Assembly (NCBI RefSeq): GCF_937001465.1
Contig: NC_064563.1
Location: 88,755,784 to 88,819,783, forward strand
DNA length: 64,000 nt
DNA from: Orcinus orca
Taxonomy: Eukaryota; Chordata; Mammalia; Artiodactyla; Delphinidae
Direction: 5' to 3'
The position numbers were made by a program, and so were the translations under genes. Within the stretch, counting starts at the first letter, position 1; the number at the start of each line of letters is the position of its first letter. Shown piece after piece: positions 36,660 through 51,715 of the stretch. A model generated the notes under the pieces. It was not told where the DNA came from. It was given only the letters and a program-made list of their open reading frames with translations, and did not search any database.

Positions 36660-36890
36660 GTGGATAGTCTTGTAATAAGAACACCAGGCAAGTATTCCCA
36701 CACCACTCTTGGTGGTCTGCAAAGTGATTTCGTATGTATCTTATGTCAACACCAGCACAGTGAGGTAAGCGGAACTGTATACCTCAGAGGCACTTGCAGA
36801 TTTGTCAGAGTGGCAGGCCATCCGTTGGTGCCTGGATTTGAACAGGACCGTTTGACTCTAAGATCACTGTGTTGTCTACCACCTACTCAA
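36660..36890 (-). repeat. MIR-like SINE
   Basis: Antisense pattern: ctgcaaagtgatttcgtatg, aacaccagcacagtgaggta, gtggcaggccatcc, cctggatttgaacaggacc, ctaagatcactgtgttg. Confidence 0.55.
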
Positions 36891-37487
36891 CCTCCACACC
36901 AGACAAGGCCAATCTGCAGCTCAGGGCAGTCCAGACAGAATAGCCAATTAACTCTCTCAAGTTACATTTTAGGAAGATTGCTGTCTAAAATAGATAAAAA
37001 CCAAAGGTATAGCTCTTCAGAATGACTTATTCCTATCATGGGCAATATTTTCCAGACCTATAATCAAAGCATGAGTGCATTTACTAGACAAAATACCAGA
37101 AACGGAGACTGTCCCCAAAGAGCCAAGATGTGTGACCACCAACCTTAGTTCCCAAAGATTCTAGAGACCCCATGTCTCCAAAGAACTTTTCTCTCTTTTA
37201 TTTCTTATATTTGTTTGATAATGCAAATGGCAAACACACAGTTAAATCCCCGAATGATGGCACTGAAAATGACCCCTATAAAGTAGCACTCCCTTCTCTC
37301 CACAGAATGACCTTGGAAGACTTTTACTGGAGAATGTCGAGTAGCTTTCCAAGAGAGACATTTTCTGGCATGGGGACATGGAAAACTCTAGACTGTCCTG
37401 GCAGCACCTTAAAGCAAGTTTTCTCAGAACATGAGAGGCCAGGAAGGACTGGATCTTTCCAATCGGGGTGATCCGTTAACCAATCAG

Positions 37488-38026
<539 letters not shown>

Positions 38027-39005
38027 GTAGTATCTTTCTCTCTTTCTTATGAACAAAACAAAACAACAAAAAAGAAACAAACGAAAAAAAGCTATGGCAC
38101 TAGAATTTAAGAAATGTTTTGGTTTCGTTTTTACTTTCTGTTTTTGTTTTTGTTTCGTTTCATTTTGTACTACATGAAGAACTGTTTTTGCCTGCTGGTA
38201 CATTACATTTCGGAGGCTCAGGGGAATAATAGTTCTCCCAGTCTCCCTCGGATGGTGGCCTTAAGGCCTGGTAGTGCTTCAGGAGGTCCACTGGTTGGAT
38301 CTCTAGCTACTGGCCTCTAAATACAACCCTTCTTTACAAAAAAATCTTTAAAAAAAAAAGTAAAAAAAAAAAAATTTTCTTTTTTCACTTGTGAAGAGCA
38401 CTACAAAAATATATAACAAAATCTAAAAGGCCTACTGTCTTTAAGTACACCGCTTGCAGTGTTTCAGTGGACATTTTCACAATTCTGGCCGCTTGGACTT
38501 CACAGTAACCAGTTAAAACTGTGGAATATCACTTTCTGGTTGAAAACCCAGAGGAAAGGCCCTGCTGTTTTCCACCCCCAACGTTGTCTGATTTCATGCA
38601 AGGGCTGTGGGTGTGGGAAGGGGCGTGGGTTTGGCGGTGTGGGAAAGGCAGACGGCAGGCTTCTCCCCCAGATTCTGCTCGGTCCACACACCCTGGCCCA
38701 CCTCCTCCATGCCCCCCCCTTTCAGCAGAAGCCAGGAAGACTTGGACAAGCATCAAGCAACAGTGGCTATCGTATTTATTCAGTGTCTTCGCTGAGCCCC
38801 AGACTCAGCACAATCAAGAGGGACTTTCATGAAAGGCAGGAATGCAGATAAAACAAAGATATCAGAGGTTTGCACCTACGTTTCTAGGTACAAGAGAAGG
38901 ATTATTTCCAACAATCTTTGCAAAAAACAAAAACAAACAAAAAAAAAGTGTCAGGATATATTCTTGTGGAAGAGAAAAAGAAAGAGAAATGGAGGGGGGG
39001 GGAAT

Positions 39006-39289
39006 AATAAAAAGTTCTTGAGGCTTTTTTAATTCAAAATTTTATAGAGGGGCAAAAGTGACGTTTACCAGATAGAATGCTGATTTTTTTAATATATTTA
39101 CAACAGTATTTGTGTAAAAAAAAAAACAAAAAAAGTGAGATTGTTAAAAGTAATTTTTTTTTCATTTTGGTTTTGCATACACTGCCACCAATCCCTTCTC
39201 TTTTATTTTATTTCACACACATATATATATTTTTTGGTAAGTCAAGACTGTTAAGGTTAGCGATACTGCTTCCAGATAGAAAGAATAAA
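39006..39289 (+). terminator. Proximal candidate poly(A) signals, 1.0-1.3 kb after stop
   Basis: AATAAA occurs at 39006-39011, just after a G9 run (38994-39002), and again at 39284-39289 in a U/A-rich region. These are the first canonical hexamers after the stop and could give a short-UTR mRNA. The downstream elements are only moderately GU-rich. Confidence 0.3.
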
Positions 39290-42200
39290 AGGCAATTAAA
39301 GTTATATTTGAAAGAGAGGAAGGATATTTTCTTCATATTTTTTTAAATTTTTCTTAATTTTTATTATTTTAAGTATTGCCTGGGTTGATGAGGGCCTCTG
39401 GCCAGCCCATCCCTGCTGTAATTTGAACTGCTGCTTTGTATTTTGATATGTAGTCTTTCGACTTTTAGCAAGCTTATGTTGCTCCACTGAATATTTTTTT
39501 CAATGGATTCATCTAGAATTCTGTTCTTTTTCATGGGAGGGACTTTATCTTTCAGAAACAGATTTCTTGCTTCTCTGAAAGTTCATTGAGATCTTATGAT
39601 TCTAGAATTTCTATTGACTTTACCTTTTTTTCTTTGATGAAACACTAGTAGTCTAGAGGTCTTGACAAAAGTGTTCTTTCCTTTTGTGGTCAGCCGGGAG
39701 GAGCAGTTCACAAAACTCTACTGTCCCTCCTCACCCTTCACAACTACAGAGAGCGGCGTTATCAGAAGCCTGTTGCAGATCAGAATGCCTCGATGCCGAA
39801 ATTACTTTCTTCCTTTCAAAGATCACCTTCTGTTTCCACCATGGTTGAGAGGGCTAAATAAGATGATTATTCTTTAGATGATTTATTAACCCTTGCTTGT
39901 TAGTAAGGTTTTAAAGAAACTAACAAAAATCTCCCAGATGCCAACATCCACCATTCAAAAGGCCACCAATTCACTGCGTCATCTTAGATGCCACTCTCTC
40001 TTCCTAGTTTGGATTTCTCTCCTCGGTCCTGATCAAGGTATCAGAACAGAGATTTTTCCATGATAGACAGTGTCCTAAAGGGATTCCAACTCAAATATCG
40101 GAATTTTTAAACCTAATGAAAACTCCAAAGGTGATTTCATTGCTGGGCATATTTTAACACACTTAAGGGGAAAGGTAAATCTTTAAACAAAACAGAAACA
40201 CTAAACTACAGTTTAAAAAGAAAAAAAGAAGGAAAGAAAGTATTTCAGTTTCAAAATTACTTTGCATTTTAATTTAATTTTCCTATCAGCAACTTATTTA
40301 CAAAAACTGTGTGACAAATGAGGAGAAATCTTCCAAGGAAAGCAACTGTATAATAACTAAAGTGGTTTTACTCATACATTTTAGGATTGGTTAACTTGTA
40401 TCTTTTCCATAAGTTCTTGGTGATGTTTAGTAGGGTTAGTGCGACTGGACTGGCATATATGTGAGTTTCATTTGGTCCTGTGGTCCTTCATTCAGTAAAT
40501 ATTTTGCTAGTAGTTTTAATGTAGACTTGGATGATTAATTGACCTTTAAGTATCACCCATCGTGATTTCTAAGAGGAGTCCTACTAAAAACTATCTGTCC
40601 AAAATTGACCTGTTTTAAAAGCTAGTGGGAAACAGCTTCAGAAACAAGAAATAGTCCATTTTCTCTTGCTTTTTGAAATAGCTATCTTAAGTAAGACTCC
40701 AGTATTTCCACTTACTACCTACAGAGGGAGCATTAGTTAATTAACCATGGCCTAGAATTTTGATATTTTGAAAAACAAGTCATTCAACCCATGATGTAAA
40801 ACAGAAGAAATTGACATTAAAAAAATATCTTTTTAATCTAGAGGAAAATGACATGAAATCACTCAGCATATGTTACAAATGGAAGAAGGCCAAAAGCCAC
40901 TTTAAAGTATTTTGTATTATTGGACAGTAGCTCGTTTAGAATAGTGGCCTTACACAAACCTTAGCAAAGTAGACAGATGTTATAGGACCTCCAGAAACGT
41001 GATCTTGGGTGGCGGTATGGGCCACATTTAGCTATCTGCTTGTCAAATCTGAGGGACACTCATTTGCCTTAGTGCTGATTTGCCATGTAAAAAACTAAGC
41101 AATTGGGTTAAAATTTACCTTTTGTTATAGGACACGTGGGGAAAAAAATACCAGTTGGGTTTAAACTCTAATAGTCATCCTTTCCCTTCAAATGAAGTAT
41201 CTCTTTTTTGTAAATGTTAGAGGACTCCCAAAGAATTCCTGGTGAGGTGATGTAATCATTATAACAATATGGACTATCTAGGTTTGCATAGCAGTAGACT
41301 TTTTCTTACTGTGTGTCTGTTCCTCCCAAACATCTCATAGTCCAAAATAGTTGACAGACTGTTCTCTGGAGAAAGGAAGCAGCTAGATTGGAGTGGAAGA
41401 TCTAAGCTGGGGAGCAGTGAACTTGCTGTGGGACCTTACTCCATGTTCTGGCCTCTGAAAGGGCTGCTTCCAAACTGACCTACATTTTAGGAAATAAACT
41501 AGTCCGTGCCTATTTCAAAAGGATAGAGTTGCTTTTAGTTTGTCAATCCTTCTTTTCAAATTAAATAATCACCAACATCTTAGGAAAGGGGAAACATTTT
41601 GCTTCAAGAATAGAAGATGAGCATAGATTCTTTTATTCTTTTAGTTTCAAATCCAACAATCTTCTTACATTTGGAACTTTATGCTAGGATGCTGTGAGTG
41701 CTTAAAAAAAAAAAAACAAAAAACTTCAGTAGCCAGGAAAAAAAAAAAATAGATGAAATGGAAGAAAGTGTTCCAGATTTAAGACCTCTTAGGATGAGTA
41801 CAGGGAACAAGAACTGGTATGGAAAAGTACTCTTTTTTTTTTTTTTAGCAATTTATGACTTAAAACTGGATTAGCTGGACAAAGGAAAGGAAAAAGTCAA
41901 AGGGGAACGTTTATCTCTAGACAGTTAGATACAGTTTATGAAAAATAAAATTTTCTAGCACTAAAACATCAGTAGCATCTTAGCGGAGTGGGCAAGTTTT
42001 CCCCTATTGATGTAATAAATGCCAAAATTTGTACCCCCCCCAAAGCCCCAAATGTGTAAAATAGAGCCCAAAAGAAGGAAGGAATTGAGACATATGGGTC
42101 TGATACAAATCTACACATGGGAAAAGATTGAGAAACAAGCCAGGCCAAAAAAGACTCTGAAACGAAAGTCTCTATATCAAAATATTTCTTATTATACAGT

Positions 42201-45200
42201 TTGAGTTGTAAACTTTAGCTTCTAATAACAGTTTTATAGACTTTTTCTTCCCCAAATTCCTAATGCTCTGAATCTGTTTGTGCCATGAGTAAGTGTAGTG
42301 AATACTTTCCTGCTGTTGTTCAGGCTGAAGCCCATTCCTTCTTCCTAGGCATCTCGAGGGTCACAGTAGCTCCTGGCCTTAGAAGGAAAGACTTGAATTT
42401 GCTGTGTTTAAAAGTCACAGGGATTTTATTTTGTATCAGCTCAACATTCTGTAAGGACCAAGAAAACTTCTTCCAACTCATGAACAGTTAGAATTTGTGC
42501 ATTGTGATATGAAAAGAGAAAAGGTTTCCTCTGGGTGTGTTAAGTTTCATGTTAGTCCTAAAGCCTTCACCTACCTGTACCCCATCATACAAGCACACCA
42601 ACGGTATGTGCCCAGCCCAGGCCCCTCATCAGTGTTTTCCCTCAGCACGGAAGTTGAAAGTGAGGTGTGCTTCGTATAAAATCCCTCAGAGCCCCGAGAG
42701 AACATAATAAGGGTCAAGTCGCATCCTCGGTGTGGCTCCCCAGAATGTTCCCAATACCTGCTGCCCTGAGGACAGGGGGCAGTGAGGTAGATCTGGCCAG
42801 GATTCCCACTAGCTATGCCCATTTTGGAGCCTTCCTCTATTGTTCTAGAAGATGTCATTTAATCAGTCGGGGCTGGGAGCAGAGTATGTGTGACTGCAGC
42901 AAAGGTATCAGATAACCACATCAGGTCTGCATCTGCTACAGCCAGTGCGCTGCTGCAGCAAAAAAAAGGCAAAAGGAAGGCGCAAGGGAGGAGTAGGCAC
43001 CACCTGAGATGCCCCTGGGATTTAGGAGAAGGGAGAGTGCCCTTTCTGTTGTGACCTGACTCTTAAAAGAAATCTTCTGAAAGAATAATATAGTCATGAG
43101 TTGAAGTCCAGGGTAGTGGGAGCCCTGGCGAAGGGAACAGGACTGCGAAACGTATTCAGCACCAATAATGCGAAGCCAGAAAGCATCCAATCGCAACACT
43201 AGGAGGTTTGGCAAGAGGCCTTTAGAGAAAGCTCTGGGTTTTTCCGGGGGTAGGGTGGACAGACTTTTCAGTGATTTCTGGCTCTGAGAAACCTCTTTAC
43301 TAACTATAAAAGAACTTTATTTAAATGGCCAATTTTGTCCCCCAGAGAAAGAAATTTTATAAAGAGAAAAATAGGACACTGAAGACAGAACCATGGGACT
43401 TGGTGTCGAACAAAAGGAAGGGTGCACTAGAATTTCAATCGACTCCCTGATTCCACAGAAGTGCCGGGCAACCCAGTGCCCCATGGTGTGCGGTGTGCGA
43501 GGAGGGTGCCTGAGCTGAGCCGGGCTCCCCGAGGCTAGACGCGCCCTCACGGTGGTCCGGCAGCAGCTGCTTTCGCTTCTGTGTTCTCGTGAAAAAAGGG
43601 GCTGTTCTCTTAGGTGCCCGGGAAATAGATGACATGGGGCAAACTTTCAAAAGCAATCTCTACCCTGGGGCTCAGGCCACATATGGAGACAGAAAAGGGG
43701 CACAGAGGGGCTCTTGCTCCAGAGAGAATATTTTCAGATTCGCAACAGCTGTTTGTGTAGGGTTGCCATTTCTGATACTGCTTAAACCTCCCCAAGTAGG
43801 AAAGCTGTGGTGACTCAGTGTTCCTGTAAACGCAGAGCCTGGAAATTACTAACCCAAAGCATCATTTCTAACACTAGGTGCTAAGATGATTAGCCTGACC
43901 AAAACACCCCAGAGAACTTGGTAAGTCTCTGAATATTTTTTCTCCTGGGACACCAAATCCATGGTGGTCAGTGGTGCGCATTAACAGATCCCAGAAAATG
44001 GCATGGAACACTAGGGTTCCTCTGGATTCTTTTTAGGGTGAAGAGGTAGAAGATGAGGACTGCACAGTGTGCGTTCTTTTTCAGAACTATGTATTTCACT
44101 GAACGAAGGGTAGAAATGCCCTGGGTTGAAACAAGAAACATCATTTTCCACACCGCTGACCAAAAATGCTTGGTTTCCGGGGGTTCTTCAGGCCCAGCCC
44201 TTTGCTCCAAAAACTGAATAATTTCAGACTAAATCTTATCTGAAGCGACCTCAGTTAAGGTATTTTCACAGGAAGCCACTTATAGTAAAGAGTTACTGCC
44301 TTAAGTCAGAAAGCCCAGGGAAGAGAACAGAAGATAGATGGGACGGGTGTGAAGACGTGGACACTTCTTGCTTTTTTATGGTTGCATTATTACAAAAATG
44401 AGCCTTATTCATGACTGAAGACTATGGAAACAGTGACTTTAGGGGGAGGCACCAAACTTGTCAGGAGCTGGCTGCCCTCAGGAAGTGGCTGCTATTTCCT
44501 ATCCTATTTCAGTGACATAGGACTGGGCTGGACGTAAAATAGACATCCTATTAGCTAAAGAGCGAGTCCCATAAGACACGATCACAGGTGCCTAAACTGC
44601 TAGGTTGAATCATTTCCTTAACAGGGAGAATAATCTCAACAAAAAGCTTTCTTTTCCTGTACAGTGTGTATCTCTAAACTTGTTTTTTCTCAATTCCAGT
44701 GAGCATCTGGGTTATCTGGTGGTTCTTTGTTTAAATGCAAACTCACAACTTTCAAGTCTTCAATGATGGAGCACGATCTGCAGATCATAGGGAAAATCTA
44801 GCCGCAGTTATTGGAGTCCTGGCTTTTGAGATACCTAATTAGGGTGTAAAAAGTCCCTAACTAGCCCTCTTTCAAATTCAGAGGTTTCCTTGATTCAAAA
44901 TGCTTCAATGAGGTTCTAACCCAAGGCAGGAAAAAAAAAAAAAAATTAACCCCATAGGAGACATCTGTTTCTACTACCGTTGCAACAGAAGTTTGTTGTT
45001 GCCCAGCAGAATCATTGCAATTTATATGTAGATTCTAGTAATGAAAGGGACTTAACCCATCTAGTATGTCACAGCTGCTGTCCAAAATGTCTGTAAATGA
45101 GTATACATTATGCATGTACACACGCAGTGTGAGGTGCTCTCAGTACAAAACTGTTCCACATTCGTATTCCCTAGTGGCAACAAGATAAAGTCTGGAATTT

Positions 45201-48200
45201 GTAGTTAGTCAAAGGTCTCAGATATCTCATGTATCTGCTTCTGCTCTGTTGCCTTAGTTGGGTGCATTAGTGCTGTCCACTATCTGTGATGAGGCTTTAG
45301 GGCATTCTGAAGGAGCCCAACCATCAGTAATTTCTATGTACCCCTTTCATGAGAAACTTGAATATGCTTGTGTGGAGTAGAGTGCACTTAACGAACTGCA
45401 CTTCTATTGGATTTACTGACGTGTGCGTGGACATGCGTGTTTGCATGTGTACTTGCTGTGGTCTGGGAGTATGTGTGCATCTCAAACAAAGCACACACAG
45501 GCATAGGTCCTGGTGCGTAGATACTGTTGCCTCTTCCCGCCATTGTGCTCAAGACTGGTGGCTCCCTTCCCAGGAAGCAGTCACCTGCCCACTCTGTTGC
45601 TTTTTGTAGCATTTCGGAGTTGGGAGACACAAAGGCAGCTTGTTGGATCCACAGCAAACCCACAGTGACAGGCTGCTTTCCTCCAGAAGAAGGTAAAACA
45701 GATGTACTCAACTGGCAAGTAGGTAAGAGGGAGCAGCAATGTGGGGCACCCCCTCTACCCAGGATTCCTGTGCAGGAGTGGCACCAAGGCCGGGCAGGCA
45801 AGGCCCATGCAGACTTTTGCCTGAGCCCTTCCATGGCTTAAAAGCCTCCATTCCTTTCCTCTATGCAACCCAGTGTGTGCACACAAACACCCACCCACTT
45901 GTAAGTTTGACTCCCAAACTAAAGCTTCCTAATCCTGCCTGCATCTGCAGGGAATCATCATCAATCACAAGCTGTGTCTCCTGAAACCAATGTGGCCTTT
46001 GCTGAAGTCTTTCCAGGAGTGGGTTGTTTACCGTGTCTAGCAAACCAATAGACTCTCAGAAGAATCGTTTTTGGTAATCTCTAAGAACTGATGGCTCTTG
46101 CCCATCTCGAGCATTAAAGTAGAATGCGCTCTAGTGGACTGTTCTGAACAAACGGACCTGGCTCTCATAGCTGACTTTGAAGGGTGGCCTGGAAACAGTC
46201 GGATTCAGTTTTCTCACTCCCACGCCCTTCTTTTAATAGACGGTTTCTTATTTTTTATGACATGTGGATTATTTCTGCTCACTTACAGAATTCAGAGGAC
46301 GTTTTCTTTCCTCTTCTATTTTGGTGACTTTTCCCCTCCCCAATTAAGTAAGGCTACTTACAGTTGCAATCTTTTTGTTGTTACTATTGTTTTAAATGTA
46401 TATTGTCTTTCTATATCCAAAAGAAGTCTGTGACTGTAACCATAGGTATTTCTTTTTACTGGAAAAAAATGAGTTGTTTTTTTTTTTTTTTAGTTAACAG
46501 TACTAGTGACTTTGTGGAAGAATATGAGTTACTATTTAGGTATGCTTACTTAAGTACAGTACACTACATTGCAGTATTTCTGAAAGCTAGAACATACACA
46601 TTATATATAACAACTCTATATTGAAATATATATTACATTATATTCATTTTAACTTTTGAATCTGCCTATGATCATGAGTTGATTGAAATACTATTTCTTT
46701 GCATTTATCACCCATCACCAACCTGCTGCAGTTAATCTGGTGCATTTAATAATAATCATTACTGCTCTAGTTTGCTTTTTATATTATCAGCTTCAGTATT
46801 GTCTTCACAGGATTTGAGAATTTTTTTTAAGCTCAGACTTAGCAAATGTAGGAAAGTGAAAACTTTTTTTAAGAAAACATTTTTTTTTGGTGTGGCCAAC
46901 ACAAAGAGGTTCATAGTCAAAGTGATCTTGTTTAGCTGACCCTCTCGATATCTGAAGAACAAAAGAAGTGCATATGAATGTATCTGTGATTTTCCCCTCT
47001 AGGACTGTCACTGTCTATATTTGCTTTTAAAAATATGACCAAGGGGCCTCTTAACCTCCGTATGATCTGACCAACAATTACAGGCTGCATTTCAAAGGGC
47101 TGCTCATCTGAGAAGCAGAAGGCAGTTAAAGGCCTAGTTGTCCCAACTGTATTTTCAAATATTGATTTTTAATACTAGTTCTTTACTGACTACTTTCTGT
47201 TTTCAGTATGCTTACAGTTATTTTAACTAGTCTTCAGTGCTTCCCTGGAGGCAGCTTAGCAATATAATGTTCATTTTCCTAGGAGATTCTTTTTAATAAA
47301 ATCAGAATTTAGGAACTTTTTCATGACAGAGGCTGATAGAACTAGAACTCAGAAAATTATAGTTCATTTTTTAGTCTGCAGAATCCATAAAATAGTGGTT
47401 CTTGGGTATCTAGCCCTCAATATCTACATTTGTCTGTTAAGGTGGGAACTTGGTGCCTTTCTTCTCTACCCAGGCCATCACGGAAACGTCAGAAATCAGG
47501 CATCCCGTCTTCCTCTCAAGAAATTTTTTCAAATAGTATTTTTAGATAAAGAGCTCCTTCAGCTTCCCTCAGCTACTCAACCCAATGCCTGGAAAACCCC
47601 ACTGATGGATAAACTTTACATTCGTCCTGGGTGCCTGGACCAGTTCTACATCCAGGACAGGATGAAAACATCTGTTCATCATACTCAGCGTGAGAACCCT
47701 TCCCACACTGAACCACCATTAAGGCTTCTCAGTGTGAATAACACCAATTCCTTCCTTTCATCTTTTCCAGTCGATTTTTGTTTTCAAATCCCACCCCATT
47801 CTGCTGTGCCCCTCCAACAAGCCCTCCCCCCTCCCCTTATCCAACTCCCCTCATCCAACTCCCCTCCTTGCCCTCTACTTGCGGTACTCATTAAGGAACT
47901 ACCTGCTCTAATCTGCATGGAAGGGGCTAGTATTGAGTCTAAAAGCAAAAATATCCATCTGTTTCTCCAAAGTTTTCAACTAAATATATTTCTACTAGAC
48001 CAACACCATAGTGAATTGAGGGTGAGGTGAGCTGTTCCTTTTCCAGTGATCACTTAATACCCAAATTGTATCAACTTCACTATTTTCCTCTTTCCTTCTC
48101 CTCATCCATTCTCTTTATTTCTTGTTTCTCTCTAAGACTTTAAATTACCTCTTCCTCTCCTCACTGCCTTAAGAACTCTAATCAGCATGGCACCTGAGGG

Positions 48201-51200
48201 CTCATTTCCCTCTCTTCCCCCAACCCCGTTGTGAATGTCCTTCTTTGAGCTTTATGTGGTGAAAGAGCACTGACATGAGTGAGTTCATCAGCATGAGACC
48301 CGTAGGCAGAGTGAAGCATGTCTTCACTGTACCTTCAGGTTTTAAAAGTTATCAATATTCTTTTGAGAGTGGGAGGACCTGAGTCACAGTTTTAAATGTC
48401 AGCCGTACTAGCTGAGGTCACAAATTCTTTTCACCTTCACATTTGGCCAAAGACAAAGGGGAAAATATTTTCTGTTTTTTTTTTTTTTCTCTCTTTTTTT
48501 AAATACCACAGTGTTCAAATTCCTGATATGAGTAGACCATTTCTGAGGGAGAAAAAAAATCATCAGTGATGACTCAACTCCTACTAATATTTAGCCAAAT
48601 GACATACAGGTACTTGACTTAGAGAAATTTAATGAAAGGAGTAACATTTCAGAATAATTTTGATACCTGCTCAAGCCCTAGTGAGCTCTTCTGAAACAGG
48701 TAAATCCACTTCTACTCAAAGGCATCACAGGAGATAATCAGGAAGAATTTTTTTCACGTCATGTTTTTGAAAAACAAATAATTGTTGATTGGTTTAGACC
48801 TTTAAGCAGTAATTTACTAAGGGATGAAAAGATCCATAAAGTTTCTAAAGTGTCTATTTTGCAACCACATATTTTTAAACATAAACTTAATATGCGCTTA
48901 AATAAAATAATAATAGGGCAGAACAGATATTTGAAGAGCCCAGTAAGTAAGCATTCACCATGTAATTTGGTCATCATGCTAGATCTCACTTCAGTGAGTT
49001 ACAACTGTCTGGTTGCCAGAGCATTGTCCAAAAGACTCATACATTTCTGGGTCTCCCCCTTTACAGGATGCTTATGACGCAATCTGAACAACTCTGTAAC
49101 ACAGTCTTTCCTGACTCCCAGTCCAGCACTCTTACTGTGATACTGCTTTGGCTCTCGGCTCTTGGGTGGACCATTCTGTGGCATCTAGAGCACTACCTGA
49201 TTTTGAGCACACAGGGGTATGCTTTCATTTCTTGCTTTACCCATTGACAAACAGAAGGAACATTAATGTCAGAAATGTAGTCTTAATTTGATTTGAGGCT
49301 TGACGCAGGTTTTACCTTAATCAAACCAATTTTTAACATCTCACGCCATAGAGAGCAATGAAATAAAGAAGAGGTTCAAAAACCTCCCTGAGTCCCACAT
49401 CTAGTAGGAAACCAACACTTCTTAAAGTCAGTGTGTATGTTGCTTAGGACTGTCATCTTCACTTAGCATGTTCTCCCCATCATTCTTATCTCCTTCTCTT
49501 TCTTTTTCCATTCTGACTCCCTCTATCTTTTTTTTTTTTTAAAGTACTCTTCATCTAAAGTATTCCTCTCCTCAGGCATTGACTTCTGAAAGAACAAAAG
49601 ACTCTCTTTTAAATCCTAAATGCCATCATCTAAAGTATAATGTGGAGGAGGAGTGGATCTGGTTCTGGAAGGTCCCATTTGGTCCAGTTTATCACAAAGA
49701 TTCCTCCAGGATGCCTTCTTGACCTCGTTCCTTCTAGTGCTCCAAGAAGAGCTCTAACCCTGAGACCCCAGATTTCTCACCACAGCCTCTGCATTAGTCT
49801 AGATTAATGTTGAAATCCTGTTTAATATTCTGGAGAGTCCAGGACGTGAATTTCTTGTTACTTTCGAGCCTCCTGCTTTTCTAAGCTAACATCGGTAGCC
49901 CTAACGGTAAGTAATGCAGCAATATAACGGTCAGAAACATTACAGTATACATTTGGGAGGACAGGAAGGGATTTCTTTCTTTGCCTCCATAAAAAGCTTG
50001 CTTCCTACCCCGGCCCCACCCCCACAATGCATTTCAGAAGCTCTGCATCTCATTTTACAGATATATAGTTTTAGGATTTGCAGATAGAGCTTAGGAAATA
50101 TTCTGAGATTGAGGCTGGTAGCAAACCAGGTTATTTTCTGCACTGGACTTTAGGACAAGTGTGCACGGATACAATTCCTTCAAAGAAAGTGAAACTAACA
50201 TAGTAAAGCAAAGGGATAATACTTTTACACATTAAAACAGTTGTTTGCTATCTGTAAACCTTGATTTAAGCATAATTATTACTTTTTAGAAACCTGAAGC
50301 TGGAGGAATGTGTATTTTAGTGAAGTTTGTTTGTTGATTTGTTTGTTTCCCTTTATCTCTTTCTTCTCAAGGCAGTAAAAAATTTTGATTCTTTAATTTG
50401 ATACTGTCCATGGCCATAGGCGTCAGTCAAATCACTGCCCACCCTTACCTTACTCCTTTCCCTCTTGGAATGAAAAGCCTTCCATTCTATCATTAAGGAG
50501 TCTATTCTCCATGAAAATCTTATCTTCCTTTTCGAGTAGAATGTGAGAGCTTTGAGGAGAAAGAGTCTCTCTGCACTTTGAGGGTAGAATAGTTAAAATA
50601 AAAGCTATTCCTTGAAAAAGAAACCCCATTTACCTAAACTTCACAGGTATGAGGCCTAAGGATGGGAATTGACTGCAGATGAAGTTCATGAAATTTCACA
50701 CTACAAATCCTTATTGTCTCCTCAAATTTTTGAAATAAGGCTGAGGATAGACTAATGTAATGAAAACCTTCTTTGGATGTTTCTTATTGATATAGGACAG
50801 AATCACCAGAAAAGAAAAAGAAAGGATACTACTAAAATGCCAGAATCGGTTGATCTGTGGATTGCTATAATTGTTCAGACTTCTGTTCTCTTCATTTCAA
50901 AACTGCATGTGTTCATGAGGTCTTAAATGGTGAAACACCGCTCCTCCATTGCCTGTCATCTCCCCAACCTGGCACTGGAGGTGACAGTCACAGAGGGAGA
51001 TTGGCATTGCCAGTACTTCACCCATCCGTACTCTCACCGCCACAAAAGAAAGAAAAACCAAATTAGAAACTTTAAAAAAAAGAGGAAATTGTAGTGCTTC
51101 ATTTGAAAGCGTACTGTTTTCAACTCAATTCAATTTACAGATAGCCTGACAACCTTTTTATAACCTGTTTTTTATGCTATAATTTGCATTCTTAGCTGAA

Positions 51201-51432
51201 TCTTTAAAATAACTGTAATTTCAATTAAGTGAACAGAGGAAAAGCAAAGAGGGGAAACAGGACAATGTGATGGGACTAAATTTGATACAGTTCTGGATTC
51301 CTAAAGCCAGTTCTCAGGGTTAGCAGGAAAAGTCAGCACCACTCGCCCTTTGCCATTTTTGCCCATTCTCACTATTATAGGCCTAAGAATTAGTAAAATA
51401 ACCTCACTTCTTCGTGATTTAAGACTTCTCTT

Positions 51433-51715
51433 TTTTTTATTTATTTATTTTTTGGCTGTGTTGGGTCTTTGTTTCTGTGCGAGGGCTTTCTCTAGTTGTG
51501 GCAAGCGGGGGCCACTCTTCATCACGGTGCGCGGGCCTCTCACTATCGCGGCCTCTCTTGTTGCAGAGCACAGGCTCCAGACGCACAGGCTCAGTAGTTG
51601 TGGCTCACGGGCCTAGTTGCTCCACGGCATGTGGGATCTTCCCAGACCAGGGCTCGAACCCGTGTCCCCTGCATTGGCCGGCAGACCCTCAACCACTGCG
51701 CCACCAGGGAAGCCC
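51433..51715 (-). mobile_element. CHR-type tRNA SINE (long form) inside the ZBTB20 3'UTR
   Basis: Long-form copy with target-site duplication aagacttctctt at 51421-51432 and 51716-51727. It is the only interspersed repeat I recognise in the 24.5-kb untranslated region. It lies antisense, so the mRNA carries its complement starting with a T/TTTA-rich stretch. Confidence 0.92.
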
